34,712 bases of DNA from an uncultured Clostridium sp. (GTDB taxonomy: Bacteria > Bacillota > Clostridia > Lachnospirales > Lachnospiraceae): the NCBI GenBank assembly GCA_900540335.1, contig UQFC01000020.1, positions 1 to 34,712 on the forward strand, in the 5' to 3' direction. Below the pieces are notes generated by a model that made no database searches, was not told the origin of the DNA, and saw only the letters and a list, made by a program, of their open reading frames with translations. Below are positions 1-7,430 of the stretch, piece by piece. Made by a program: the position numbers and the translations under genes. Numbering within the stretch: position 1 is the stretch's first letter; every line of letters begins with the position of its first letter.

Positions 1-130
1 CGGCTGGCCCCGCCGCTCGGATATTCCGCTCCCTCTGGCCATCCCCTGGCCTCGCCCCTCGGATATTCCACTCCCTCTGTCCATCCCCTGGCCTCGCCCC
101 TCGGGCATTCCGCTCCCTCTCCGCATCCCT
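1..130. repeat. 42-bp tandem repeat, about 2.7 copies
   Basis: GC-rich direct repeats start at 16, 58 and 100 with an exact 42-bp period; the third copy diverges after about 30 bases, and bases 1-15 look like the end of an earlier, cut-off copy. Each unit begins CTCGG(A/G)(T/C)ATTCC. The array lies just downstream of the kdpE-like stop codon, so it is either in the 3' untranslated region or intergenic. No gene or terminator could be seen in it, and the window edge truncates it. Confidence 0.8.
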
Positions 131-146
131 TCAGCTTTCTCCCCAG

Positions 147-857
147 CTAGTCGTCCGCCTCCACCCGCAGCATCCGGTAGCCGATTCCCACATGCGTCTG
201 GATGTACCGGGGATCCGAAGGATCCTTCTCAATCTTTTTTCGCAGTGTAGCCATAAATACCCGCAGAGATGCCACATCATTATCCCAGCTGCTTCCCCAT
301 ACCTCTTTTGTAATATAAGAATGCGTCAGCACCTTTCCCACATTCCGGGCCAGAAGGCACAGCAGCTTGTATTCTATCGGAGTCAGATGAAGCTGAGTTC
401 CATTCAGGAAAACACAGCAGGATGCATAATCAATCTTCAGCTCCCCATTTTCAAAAACAGAATGATTGTCTCCGTCTGCTGCCGCCATATCATTCAGCCG
501 GCGGAAAGTTACCCGCAGACGGGCCAGCAGCTCCTCCACTGAAAAAGGCTTGGTCAGATAATCATCTGCACCCGCATCCAGAGCTTCAATTTTATCCGTC
601 TCTTCACTGCGGGCGCTGATCACAATAATCGGCATTTTCGACCAGCTGCGCACCTTCCGGATCACATCTACCCCATCCATGTCCGGCAGCCCCAGATCTA
701 AAAGCATGACCGCCGGATTTCTCGATACGGTTTCCATAATCGCCTGACCGCCGTTTTTCGCAGTACAGTATTTATAATCTCTGGTTTCCAAGGTAGTCGT
801 AATCAGATTGCGGATCGCTCCGTCATCCTCTACCACCAGCACCAATGGTTTATTCAC
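147..857 (-). CDS. kdpE: OmpR/PhoB-family response regulator, KdpE-like
   Basis: A DNA-binding response regulator of 236 aa. The N-terminal receiver domain (about 4-120) has the acidic pair E10/D11, phospho-acceptor D54 in LLDLGLPDMDG, and K103 in the LTKPF switch motif. A winged-helix effector domain follows (about 135-230), ending with the typical YIQTHVGIGYRM beta-hairpin. Its closest family is KdpE, which activates potassium-uptake genes. It overlaps the upstream kinase gene by 8 bases, so the two are translationally coupled. No potassium transporter gene is in the window, so the target is inferred from family only. Confidence 0.9.
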   Translation of the reverse strand: MNKPLVLVVEDDGAIRNLITTTLETRDYKYCTAKNGGQAIMETVSRNPAVMLLDLGLPDMDGVDVIRKVRSWSKMPIIVISARSEETDKIEALDAGADDYLTKPFSVEELLARLRVTFRRLNDMAAADGDNHSVFENGELKIDYASCCVFLNGTQLHLTPIEYKLLCLLARNVGKVLTHSYITKEVWGSSWDNDVASLRVFMATLRKKIEKDPSDPRYIQTHVGIGYRMLRVEADD

Positions 858-2430
858 GTAATGTTACCTCCTCTTCCGGCAATGTAAAACGGAACAGCGC
901 GCCGTGGGGCTGATTGTCCAGCGCTTCTATCGTTCCCCCGTGTGCCGTAATAATCGACTTGCATAAAGACAGCCCCAGCCCCAGGCTTCGCCTGCTGTCC
1001 ACCACTCCGTCGCCTGCAACAAAAAACCTGTCAAAAACCCGGGCCTTCGCCTCATCAGAAAGCCCCTTTCCATTGTCGGCAATATCCACCACCACACAAT
1101 TTTCCTGCCGCCTGACAGATATGGTAATCCGGGAACCGGGCGGTGTGTATTTCATGGCATTGTCCACAATATTAATAATCACCTGCATAATCAGTCTGGC
1201 ATCTATTTTCACCAGAAAAAAATCCTCTGACGGCACTGCAAAAATCTCGTGATCCGCCTTTCTCCTGTTTACATGCTGAAGCGCCTCTGTAATCACCTCA
1301 TCCATCAGTTCTGTAGAAAGGTGAAGCTGCATAGTTCCGTCCTCAATTCTTGTAACTGAAAGAAGGTTCTCCACCAGGTTAATCAGCCACAGCGAATCAT
1401 CATAAATATTTTCATACAGCTGTCTGCGGCTGGCGCTGTCCAGACTGTTTTCATTTGACAGCAGAATCCCCGCATTTCCTGAAATTGTCGTCAGCGGCGT
1501 CCTCAAGTCATGAGAAATCGAGCGGAGAAGATTGGCCCGAAGCTGCTCATTTTTCGCCAGAAGGGCGCTTTCCTCCCTGGCCCGCAAAGCCTCCTCCTTT
1601 TCCAGGGCCAGAGCGCATTCTCCCAGAATGGAAATCATAATACTGTATTCAAATTTTTCCGGTTCCGCATCCGGATCCGGAATGGGAATTCCAACGACTC
1701 CATAGACCTTTTCACCGGAACAGATTGCCAGGTAACGGCACCTGGTCTGAGGCATTTTCTCTGTTCCTGCCCCGGCGGGTTCCCCGCTGCAAAATGCCTG
1801 CTCCGCTGCCTGCCTCTCCTTGTTACTGGTATATTCTGCATGGCGCAGCATTTTCTGTTCCAGGTTTCCCGTCTCGTGCTCCGGCTCCGCCGGAAAAATA
1901 TACGGTGCTGACAGACCGTCTTTTTCTGCCATATAAAAAATAATATCTCTCCGGAAAAGCTTCACAAGCTGTCCTGCTACCACCCGGATCATCTCCCGCC
2001 GCTCTCCCTGCTGCTGAATCAGCTGATTGGTTTCCAGAAGAATATGCGTTCTGTAAGCCGCCTCTGATGCGTCCTTTGTCTGCTGCTTCATCCGGACAGC
2101 CAGCGTACTGGTAATAAATGCCGTCAGAAACATGGTCAGAAACGTAACCGGATAATCATCGCTGTAGGCCTTCAGCGTAAAATACGGCACAGTGAAAAAA
2201 TAATTAAAAGCCAGTACACTGAACACCGAAGAAATAAGTCCGTAAATCCGCCGTGAAGTTGCCACAGATATAAACAGCACTCCAATAATATAGGCCATGA
2301 TAATATTAGACTCCGGCAGATTGATTTTCTGAAAAAGCATACCTGTGCCGGTTGCCGCTGCCAGAAGCAGAATGCTTTTTGCAATATCGCCAATCCTGGT
2401 AATCCTCTCTCCTCTGCAGCCCTTCACCAT
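850..2430 (-). CDS. kdpD: KdpD-like sensor histidine kinase without the N-terminal KdpD module
   Basis: Membrane sensor kinase that should phosphorylate the adjacent KdpE-like regulator. In order it has a DUF4118-type membrane block of about four helices (roughly 15-115), a GAF-like cytoplasmic segment (about 130-270), a HisKA domain with the H-box SISHDLRTPLT, and a HATPase_c domain with NAMKYTPPG, DNGKGL and GLGLSL motifs. Full-length KdpD is about 890 aa; this protein is about 526 aa and lacks the N-terminal Walker-A/Usp-like part. An ATG six codons upstream (2448) is open, but GGAGG at 2440-2444 lies 9 nt from the ATG at 2430, so I prefer 2430. Sensing by the missing module is lost, so the stimulus may differ from classical KdpD. 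Confidence 0.85.
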   Translation of the reverse strand: MVKGCRGERITRIGDIAKSILLLAAATGTGMLFQKINLPESNIIMAYIIGVLFISVATSRRIYGLISSVFSVLAFNYFFTVPYFTLKAYSDDYPVTFLTMFLTAFITSTLAVRMKQQTKDASEAAYRTHILLETNQLIQQQGERREMIRVVAGQLVKLFRRDIIFYMAEKDGLSAPYIFPAEPEHETGNLEQKMLRHAEYTSNKERQAAEQAFCSGEPAGAGTEKMPQTRCRYLAICSGEKVYGVVGIPIPDPDAEPEKFEYSIMISILGECALALEKEEALRAREESALLAKNEQLRANLLRSISHDLRTPLTTISGNAGILLSNENSLDSASRRQLYENIYDDSLWLINLVENLLSVTRIEDGTMQLHLSTELMDEVITEALQHVNRRKADHEIFAVPSEDFFLVKIDARLIMQVIINIVDNAMKYTPPGSRITISVRRQENCVVVDIADNGKGLSDEAKARVFDRFFVAGDGVVDSRRSLGLGLSLCKSIITAHGGTIEALDNQPHGALFRFTLPEEEVTLRE

Positions 2431-2644
2431 TCTCTTTTTCCTCCGCATCTGATTTCTGCTTCCATTCCTGTTTATAACTATAACACGTTTCCCTTTTGGA
2501 AGAAATCCCGTATTTGGCTATAACTGCGCCTCCGGCATTAAGCTTTCATTAAAATCAGGAATCCTTATCAGATTTCCCTTTACATATTTATAAAACCTTA
2601 ATAGGATCGCCTGAACACCAATCCAAAACTAATACAAAATCCTT

Positions 2645-2650
2645 TATAAT
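2645..2650 (+). promoter_or_regulatory. Candidate -10 box upstream of the 57-aa gene
   Basis: A perfect TATAAT lies about 87 bp before the small ORF start. The position 17 bp upstream (2622-2627) is a poor -35, so another activator may be needed. The region 2461-2640 is AT-rich and holds TTTACATATTTATAAA (2578-2593), loosely like a direct-repeat regulator site, but I cannot assign it. No clear promoter for the minus-strand kinase gene was found here. Confidence 0.35.
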
Positions 2651-2736
2651 ATAATTAAAGATAAGAGTGATTCACAGGAAGCTTCAAGCAGGAAAATGCA
2701 CGGAATCTGAAAAAGCCGGGAAAGGAAGGTGACATT

Positions 2737-2910
2737 ATGGCAGCGGTAATCATCATTGCAATCATTGGTTTTCTGTTTTTTACGGGGTATCGTTTTATGG
2801 AGAAACTTGACGGATTTCTCAGCACCTCTGCCTGCATGCAGGAGGAGGAAGTCCTGGATCGGAAAAATCACCGCTTTTCGTTATCCATGACTCTGAAACA
2901 GGCATCTTAA
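2737..2910 (+). CDS. Small membrane protein, 57 aa, function unknown
   Basis: An ORF of 57 codons starts at ATG 2737, preceded by AAGGAAGGTG at good spacing, and stops at TAA 2910. It is followed within 25 bases by a perfect-stem terminator, which supports a real transcription unit. Residues 3-20 are strongly hydrophobic (AVIIIAIIGFLFFTGY) and form one membrane helix; the rest is a short charged tail with EEEVLDRK and no recognisable domain. It is transcribed divergently from the kdpDE-like pair, so it may be connected to that system, but this is position only. I do not recognise the family; it does not look like KdpF. Confidence 0.6.
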   Translation: MAAVIIIAIIGFLFFTGYRFMEKLDGFLSTSACMQEEEVLDRKNHRFSLSMTLKQAS

Positions 2911-2934
2911 ATGCTTCTGAATAGAAAGATCAAA

Positions 2935-2978
2935 CGGGGCTGCGGAAAACAAAAATCTGTTTTCCGCAGCCCCGTTTT
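2935..2978 (+). terminator. Intrinsic terminator after the 57-aa gene
   Basis: Perfect 16-bp stem (2935-2950 with 2959-2974), 8-nt loop, then TTTT and a T-rich stretch on the plus strand. The opposite side reads TTTGATCTTTCT, so it may also stop gdhA transcripts coming from the right. Confidence 0.9.
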
Positions 2979-3080
2979 CATCCTTTTTTCCTGCTTATGG
3001 TATGGGGGAATCAGCAGAATTTTTCTGTTTTTTCAAGCCGGAAACGGCCTGAAAAACAAGGGAAACAAAAGCTTCCCGAT

Positions 3081-4415
3081 TTATACAACACCCTGGGCAA
3101 TCATGGCTTCTACAACCTTCTCAAAGCCTGCGATATTGGCGCCTGCCACATAGTTGCCCTCTACGCCGTAACGTTTTCCGGCATCATCTACCTTTGCGAA
3201 GATATTTACCATGATGTCATGGAGTCTTGCATCTACCTCTTCAAAGCTCCAGGACAGTCTCAGGCTGTTCTGGCTCTGCTCCAGTCCGGAGGTTGCCACG
3301 CCGCCTGCGTTTGCTGCCTTACCCGGCATAAACAGCATTCCGCTTGTCAGGAAGAAATCTGTTGCTTCTCTGGTAGAAGGCATATTTGCACCCTCGGCAA
3401 CTGCAAAGCAGCCGTTTGCCTTTAATGCCTTTGCATCATCCAGATTCAGCTCATTCTGAGTTGCGCAGGGAAGAGCAATGTCGCAGGGGATGGTCCAGAT
3501 GCCCTTTCCTTCTGTATATACAGCGCCCGGAACAGCATCTGCATACTCTTTGATACGTCCGCGGCGTACTTCCTTAATCTCCTTTACAACATCCAGCTTA
3601 ATGCCGTCCTTGTCGTAAATATAGCCGTTGGAATCGCTCATGGCAACAACCTTTGCGCCCAGCTGCTGTGCCTTCTCTGTCGCATAGATTGCAACATTTC
3701 CGGAACCGGATACCAGAACACGCTGTCCTTCCAGAGTCTTTCCATTGTGCTTCAACATTTCATCCAGAATATAAATCAGTCCGTAGCCGGTTGCCTGGGT
3801 TCTTGCCAGAGAACCGCCGAAGGTCAGACCCTTACCGGTCAGAACACCCTCGTATAATCCGGTCAGTCTCTTATACTGGCCGAACAGATAGCCGACCTCT
3901 CTTCCGCCAACACCGATATCACCTGCAGGAATATCCGTATCCTTGCCGATATGGCGATACAGCTCTGTCATAAAGCTCTGGCAGAAAGCCATGATTTCAC
4001 GGTCAGATTTGCCCTTGGGATCAAAGTTTGAGCCGCCCTTGCCGCCGCCCATGGGAAGCCCGGTCAGAGAATTCTTCAGAGTCTGCTCAAAGCCCAGGAA
4101 TTTTAAAATACTCTGGTTTACAGACGGATGGAAACGCAGTCCGCCCTTGTAGGGTCCGATCGCGCTGTTAAACTGTACACGGTATCCCTTGTTTACCTGT
4201 ACATTTCCCTTATCATCCACCCACGGAATCTTGAAGGAAACAATTCTTTCCGGCTCTGTAAAACGCTCCAGAACACCGGCCTTGCGATATTTCTCTTCGT
4301 TTGCATCAATCACCAGCTTTAAAGAGTCCAATACCTCTTTTACTGCCTGATGGAATTCCGGCTCACCCGGATTCTGTTCAACAACTCTGTCATAGATCTC
4401 ATCAACATAGGACAT
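3081..4415 (-). CDS. gdhA: NADP-type glutamate dehydrogenase
   Basis: Catalyses reversible reductive amination of 2-oxoglutarate to glutamate with NADPH (EC 1.4.1.4), the ammonia-assimilation route; a cytosolic hexamer in this family. The 444-aa length is typical. Visible motifs are the substrate-binding GPYKGGLRFHPSV, the active-site lysine segment PMGGGKGG, the catalytic aspartate in PAGDIGVGGREVGY, and the nucleotide-binding GSGNVAIYA. The frame is open 35 codons further upstream, but AGGAGG at 4425-4430 is 9 nt from the ATG at 4415 (MSYVDEIYD), and the upstream extension covers the leader hairpin, so the shorter start is chosen. Single-gene unit with its own promoter (4558-4586). Confidence 0.95.
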   Translation of the reverse strand: MSYVDEIYDRVVEQNPGEPEFHQAVKEVLDSLKLVIDANEEKYRKAGVLERFTEPERIVSFKIPWVDDKGNVQVNKGYRVQFNSAIGPYKGGLRFHPSVNQSILKFLGFEQTLKNSLTGLPMGGGKGGSNFDPKGKSDREIMAFCQSFMTELYRHIGKDTDIPAGDIGVGGREVGYLFGQYKRLTGLYEGVLTGKGLTFGGSLARTQATGYGLIYILDEMLKHNGKTLEGQRVLVSGSGNVAIYATEKAQQLGAKVVAMSDSNGYIYDKDGIKLDVVKEIKEVRRGRIKEYADAVPGAVYTEGKGIWTIPCDIALPCATQNELNLDDAKALKANGCFAVAEGANMPSTREATDFFLTSGMLFMPGKAANAGGVATSGLEQSQNSLRLSWSFEEVDARLHDIMVNIFAKVDDAGKRYGVEGNYVAGANIAGFEKVVEAMIAQGVV

Positions 4416-4508
4416 TTTCATTCTCCTCCTTGCAATTTCCCATAATAAGAAAAATGTCTCTCGACAACATTCCCGCGCCAGCAGCCACTTTCCCCTGAAA
4501 TAAAGACA

Positions 4509-4533
4509 GGGCTCTGCCATACGGCAGAGCCCC
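4509..4533 (-). promoter_or_regulatory. Hairpin in the gdhA leader, possible attenuator
   Basis: On the minus strand GGGCTCTGCC pairs perfectly with GGCAGAGCCC around a 4-nt loop GTAT, followed by TGTCTTTATTTC. It lies in the roughly 135-nt leader between the gdhA promoter and start codon. The T-run is interrupted, so it is either a weak terminator/attenuator or a stability element. Confidence 0.55.
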
Positions 4534-4557
4534 TTCGCTCGTTTCTTGTCGTAAGAA

Positions 4558-4586
4558 ATTATAGCAACTTAATTTCTTAAAGTCAA
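4558..4586 (-). promoter_or_regulatory. gdhA promoter
   Basis: TTGACT (4581-4586) and TATAAT (4558-4563) are separated by exactly 17 bp, with a TG one base before the -10 (extended -10). Predicted start near 4551. It lies just behind the stop codon of the small cysteine-rich gene of the feo operon. Confidence 0.85.
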
Positions 4587-4618
4587 TATATCCATCAAGA
4601 AAATTTCGTTTCCTCCTG

Positions 4619-4756
4619 CTATTTCCGGCAGGAACAGCAGGATCCTCCGGCAGGACAGCCGACACATTTCACACCCTTTTTCTTCGCCCGGATGAGATAA
4701 GCTGATGCTCCTCCTGTCAAAATCACCAGAACAATTACCCCAATCAGATTCTCCAT
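4619..4756 (-). CDS. FeoB-associated Cys-rich membrane protein
   Basis: A 45-aa protein with an N-terminal membrane helix (residues 4-22), a basic RAKKK stop-transfer segment and a C-terminal cysteine cluster of pattern CxxCx5CCxC. AAGGAGG precedes the ATG at 4756. Position directly downstream of feoB and this architecture match the FeoB-associated cysteine-rich family (the small partner that takes the place of FeoC in many Firmicutes). The cysteines probably bind iron or an Fe-S cluster, or act in redox sensing; the exact role is not known. It is last in the feoA-feoB operon. Confidence 0.85.
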   Translation of the reverse strand: MENLIGVIVLVILTGGASAYLIRAKKKGVKCVGCPAGGSCCSCRK

Positions 4757-4803
4757 ATGCTTTCCTCCTTTTTTAAACAGTCTTCCCACTGCCCGAATAT
4801 TCC

Positions 4804-6810
4804 TTATGACTGCGCAGCATGCAGGCTGTATTCGGAAGCAAACTCCTTATCAGATTTGCGGATTCTCCACAGAACAATCAGCGCAAATACAAGGACTGCA
4901 ATCAGTCCAGGAACAAATGCAGTTCCGGGGGAACCGGTTGTTACCCAGGTACCAATCTGATATACCAGGAATGCCACGGTATAGCCTGTACCGAGCTGGA
5001 GACAAATTCCGCCCAGCAGCCATTTTCCGCTCTTCATCTCAGAATTCATGGCTCCCAGAGCTGCAAAGCAGGGCGGTGTATACAGATTAAACATCAGGTA
5101 AGCCAGAGCTGCCGCCTTCGTCAGCCCCATAACCGCTGCCACTTCACTTCCGCTTCCAATCAGGGCCAGCTCTTCTGTATCAATCAGGTTTGTTACACCA
5201 TACACCACAGCCAGAGTACCAACCACATTTTCCTTTGCAATAAAGCCGGTTACTGCCGCTGCTGCCAGCTGCCATGCACCAAAGCCCAGCGGAATAAACA
5301 GAAGGGCAAAGGGATGAGCAAGAGACGCCAGAATGGATGTGCTTTCCGCTCCCTCCTCAATCAGCTGAAGCTGCCAGTTAAAGCTCTGCATAATCTGTAC
5401 TGCCGTGTTGCACACCAGAATAATAGTTCCAGCCTTGACAATATATGCCTTTCCCCGCTCCAGCATGGAAATGCAGGCTCTCTTCAGGCTTGGAATCTTA
5501 TACTCCGGAAGCTCAATAATAAAAAATGATTTTCTGTATTTCTGACCGGTAATCTTTTTCACCAGCAAAGCGCCCAGCAGCACCAGCAAAATTCCAGTCA
5601 GGTACATAACACCAGAAACCCACCATGCATCCGCAAAGAAAGCCCCTGCAAACAGGGCAATTACCGGAATCTTTGCTCCACAGGGCATAAAGGGTGTCAG
5701 CATGGCCGTAGTCCGACGCTCCCGCTCATTACGAATGGTACGGCAGGCCATAACACCGGGAATCGCGCATCCTGTTCCAATGACCATGGGAATGACAGAT
5801 TTACCGGAAAGTCCCACACGCTTAAAAATCGGATCCAGAACTACGGTTGCTCTTGCCATGTATCCACAATCTTCCAACAGTGCAATCAGGAAATACATTA
5901 CCATAACAAGCGGCAGGAAACCAACCACTGCGCCAACGCCGCCGATAATACCATCAACAAGAAGCGCATATAACAGCGGGCTTGCATTTTCCATCTTTCC
6001 GCCGGCCCAGTCCTGGAAGGCTTCAATCCATCCTACCAGCCAGTCAGCAATCCAGGTTCCCAGAGTTGTCTGAGAAATATAAAATACCAGAAAAATCACA
6101 GCTACAAAAATCGGAATTCCAATGATCTTGTGCGTAATGATGGCGTCAATCTTATCCTGAATATTTTTATCCTTCGTAAAAATCTTTCTCTTTTCCGCCT
6201 GCTTTACAATGCTGTTCACAAAAGCGAATCGCTTTCGATCCTCCGCCTCTACAGCAGCCTTATCCTTCCAATCAATCTCCGCCTGGACATAGGGCGCTTT
6301 CTGCCCCGTTCCAGCCAGCTCTGCCGCCGCCTGAACCGCCTCCTTCAATCCCTCATGACCGGAAGAAGCAGAAACCGTCTTGATCACCGGACATCCCAGC
6401 TTTTCAGACAAAAGCTTTTCATCAATCTTCGTCTGTTTTTTCTCCACAAGGTCGCTTTTATTCAGCGCAACCACCACCGGAATCCCCAGCTCCAGAAGCT
6501 GCGTGGTAAAGAACAGGCTTCTGCTTAAATTCGTGGCATCCACAATGTTGATAATCGCATCCGGCTTCTCATTCTTCACATATGCGCTGGTAATGCTTTC
6601 CTCTGACGTAAACGGAGACATGGAATAGGCGCCCGGCAAATCAACCGCAACTATCTCCTCCGTTCCGTTATAATAGCTCTTTTTAATCGGGCTTTCCTTT
6701 CGTTCCACGGTAACTCCCGCCCAGTTTCCGACATGCTCATTTCTGCCGGTCAGGGCATTATACATGGTGGTCTTTCCACTGTTCGGATTTCCTGCAAAAG
6801 CAATCCTCAT
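4804..6810 (-). CDS. feoB: Ferrous iron transporter FeoB
   Basis: GTP-driven Fe2+ uptake protein of the inner membrane, 668 aa (E. coli FeoB is 773). The N-terminal G domain shows G1 GNPNSGKTT (7-15), G3 DLPGAYS, G4 NKSD and a G5-like SAS. A short helical domain with a KRKIFTKDKNIQDKID segment follows, then the polytopic membrane part with two Gate-type regions (for example CGYMARATVVLD and CGAKIPVIALFAGAFF). AGGGAGGCAGGATT precedes ATG 6810. It follows feoA after 97 bp, a gap that contains a weak terminator-like hairpin and a second operator, so feoB may be partly controlled on its own. Confidence 0.95.
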   Translation of the reverse strand: MRIAFAGNPNSGKTTMYNALTGRNEHVGNWAGVTVERKESPIKKSYYNGTEEIVAVDLPGAYSMSPFTSEESITSAYVKNEKPDAIINIVDATNLSRSLFFTTQLLELGIPVVVALNKSDLVEKKQTKIDEKLLSEKLGCPVIKTVSASSGHEGLKEAVQAAAELAGTGQKAPYVQAEIDWKDKAAVEAEDRKRFAFVNSIVKQAEKRKIFTKDKNIQDKIDAIITHKIIGIPIFVAVIFLVFYISQTTLGTWIADWLVGWIEAFQDWAGGKMENASPLLYALLVDGIIGGVGAVVGFLPLVMVMYFLIALLEDCGYMARATVVLDPIFKRVGLSGKSVIPMVIGTGCAIPGVMACRTIRNERERRTTAMLTPFMPCGAKIPVIALFAGAFFADAWWVSGVMYLTGILLVLLGALLVKKITGQKYRKSFFIIELPEYKIPSLKRACISMLERGKAYIVKAGTIILVCNTAVQIMQSFNWQLQLIEEGAESTSILASLAHPFALLFIPLGFGAWQLAAAAVTGFIAKENVVGTLAVVYGVTNLIDTEELALIGSGSEVAAVMGLTKAAALAYLMFNLYTPPCFAALGAMNSEMKSGKWLLGGICLQLGTGYTVAFLVYQIGTWVTTGSPGTAFVPGLIAVLVFALIVLWRIRKSDKEFASEYSLHAAQS

Positions 6811-6851
6811 AATCCTGCCTCCCTTGTGTGATATTATTTCCTTCTAACCAT

Positions 6852-6868
6852 GATTAGCGTAAACTAAC
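6852..6868. promoter_or_regulatory. Palindromic metal-repressor operator in front of feoB
   Basis: GATTAGCGTAAACTAAC is the inverted form of the site in front of feoA, with 16 of 17 bases identical. It overlaps a possible minus-strand promoter (TTGGAT at 6873-6878, TAATCA at 6851-6856, 16-bp spacing). The TTAGxxTAxxCTAA shape is like DtxR/IdeR-family operators; the repressor gene is not in the window. Confidence 0.65.
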
Positions 6869-6876
6869 CATCATCC

Positions 6877-6902
6877 AAAAAAAATCAGCAAGCGCCCTTG
6901 CC
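6877..6902 (-). terminator. Weak terminator-like hairpin between feoA and feoB
   Basis: On the minus strand GGCAAG-GGCG-CTTGCT forms a 6-bp stem (one G-U pair) followed by GA and eight T. It could lower feoB transcription relative to feoA, or isolate the second promoter. Confidence 0.55.
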
Positions 6903-6907
6903 ATTTA

Positions 6908-7120
6908 TTATATTGAAATAGCCTTCGCTAAATCAGTATCCATATTGTAACGTCCGTCCTTAATAGAAACGACGCATCCGCCTTTTAAATGAGAAACCAC
7001 CGTAATCGGCTCGCCGCTGTAACAGCCCAGAGAAAATAAAAAAGACTTCAGCTCATCATCCTCTGCTGCAATACCCTTTACGATGTATTCCTCGCCTTCT
7101 ATCGCATTCAGCAGGTTCAT
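6908..7120 (-). CDS. feoA: FeoA family protein
   Basis: A 70-aa cytosolic SH3-like protein that assists FeoB in ferrous iron uptake. The segment LGCYSGEPITVVSHLKGGCVVSIKDGRYNMDTDLAKAI shows the typical G-x-I-x-V, (V/I)-x-I-x-x-x-R-Y-x-(L/M)-x-x-x-x-A pattern. GGAGGGAAGAGG sits immediately before the ATG. First gene of the operon feoA - feoB - cysteine-rich protein, behind a repressor-type promoter. Confidence 0.92.
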   Translation of the reverse strand: MNLLNAIEGEEYIVKGIAAEDDELKSFLFSLGCYSGEPITVVSHLKGGCVVSIKDGRYNMDTDLAKAISI

Positions 7121-7193
7121 CCTCTTCCCTCCTCTAAAAAAGACATTCCGGTCTTATAAAATCATTTTTCCCGACGACTTTATCTTCACGCAA

Positions 7194-7225
7194 GTTAGTT
7201 TACACTAATCACAGTTTATTGTCAA
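7194..7225 (-). promoter_or_regulatory. feoA promoter with overlapping iron-type operator
   Basis: TTGACA (7220-7225) and TAAACT (7197-7202) are spaced by 17 bp. The palindrome GATTAGTGTAAACTAAC (7194-7210 read on the minus strand) covers the -10 box, the expected place for a repressor such as a DtxR/IdeR-type iron sensor. Binding by that family is inference from the site shape and the gene content. Confidence 0.8.
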
Positions 7226-7299
7226 TAACTTTCTTGCGGTTTTTTTAATTTCATGCAGCATATCACATACGTTTCTTCTCAAAATCCATATAATAAACC

Positions 7300-7334
7300 C
7301 GGGGCTATCCCACTAAATTAGTGCAATAGCCCCG
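7300..7334 (-). terminator. Hairpin terminator after the Uup-like gene
   Basis: CGGGGCTAT (7300-7308) pairs with ATAGCCCCG (7326-7334), with a nested CACTA/TAGTG stem inside. On the minus strand it is followed by GGTTTATTATAT. It separates the Uup-like gene from the feo promoter. The T-run is imperfect. Confidence 0.7.
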
Positions 7335-7430
7335 TCAACCTTAATCTGTTTCATCTTTTCTCAATAAAACTTACTATAAGCTCCATATTTTTATCGTTTC
7401 TTCAATACAAAACAGAATTCTATGATACCC

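Noticed and set aside
4402..4665. 87-codon minus-strand ORF before gdhA
   Set aside because: It covers the gdhA promoter, leader hairpin and ribosome site in another frame; no protein features.
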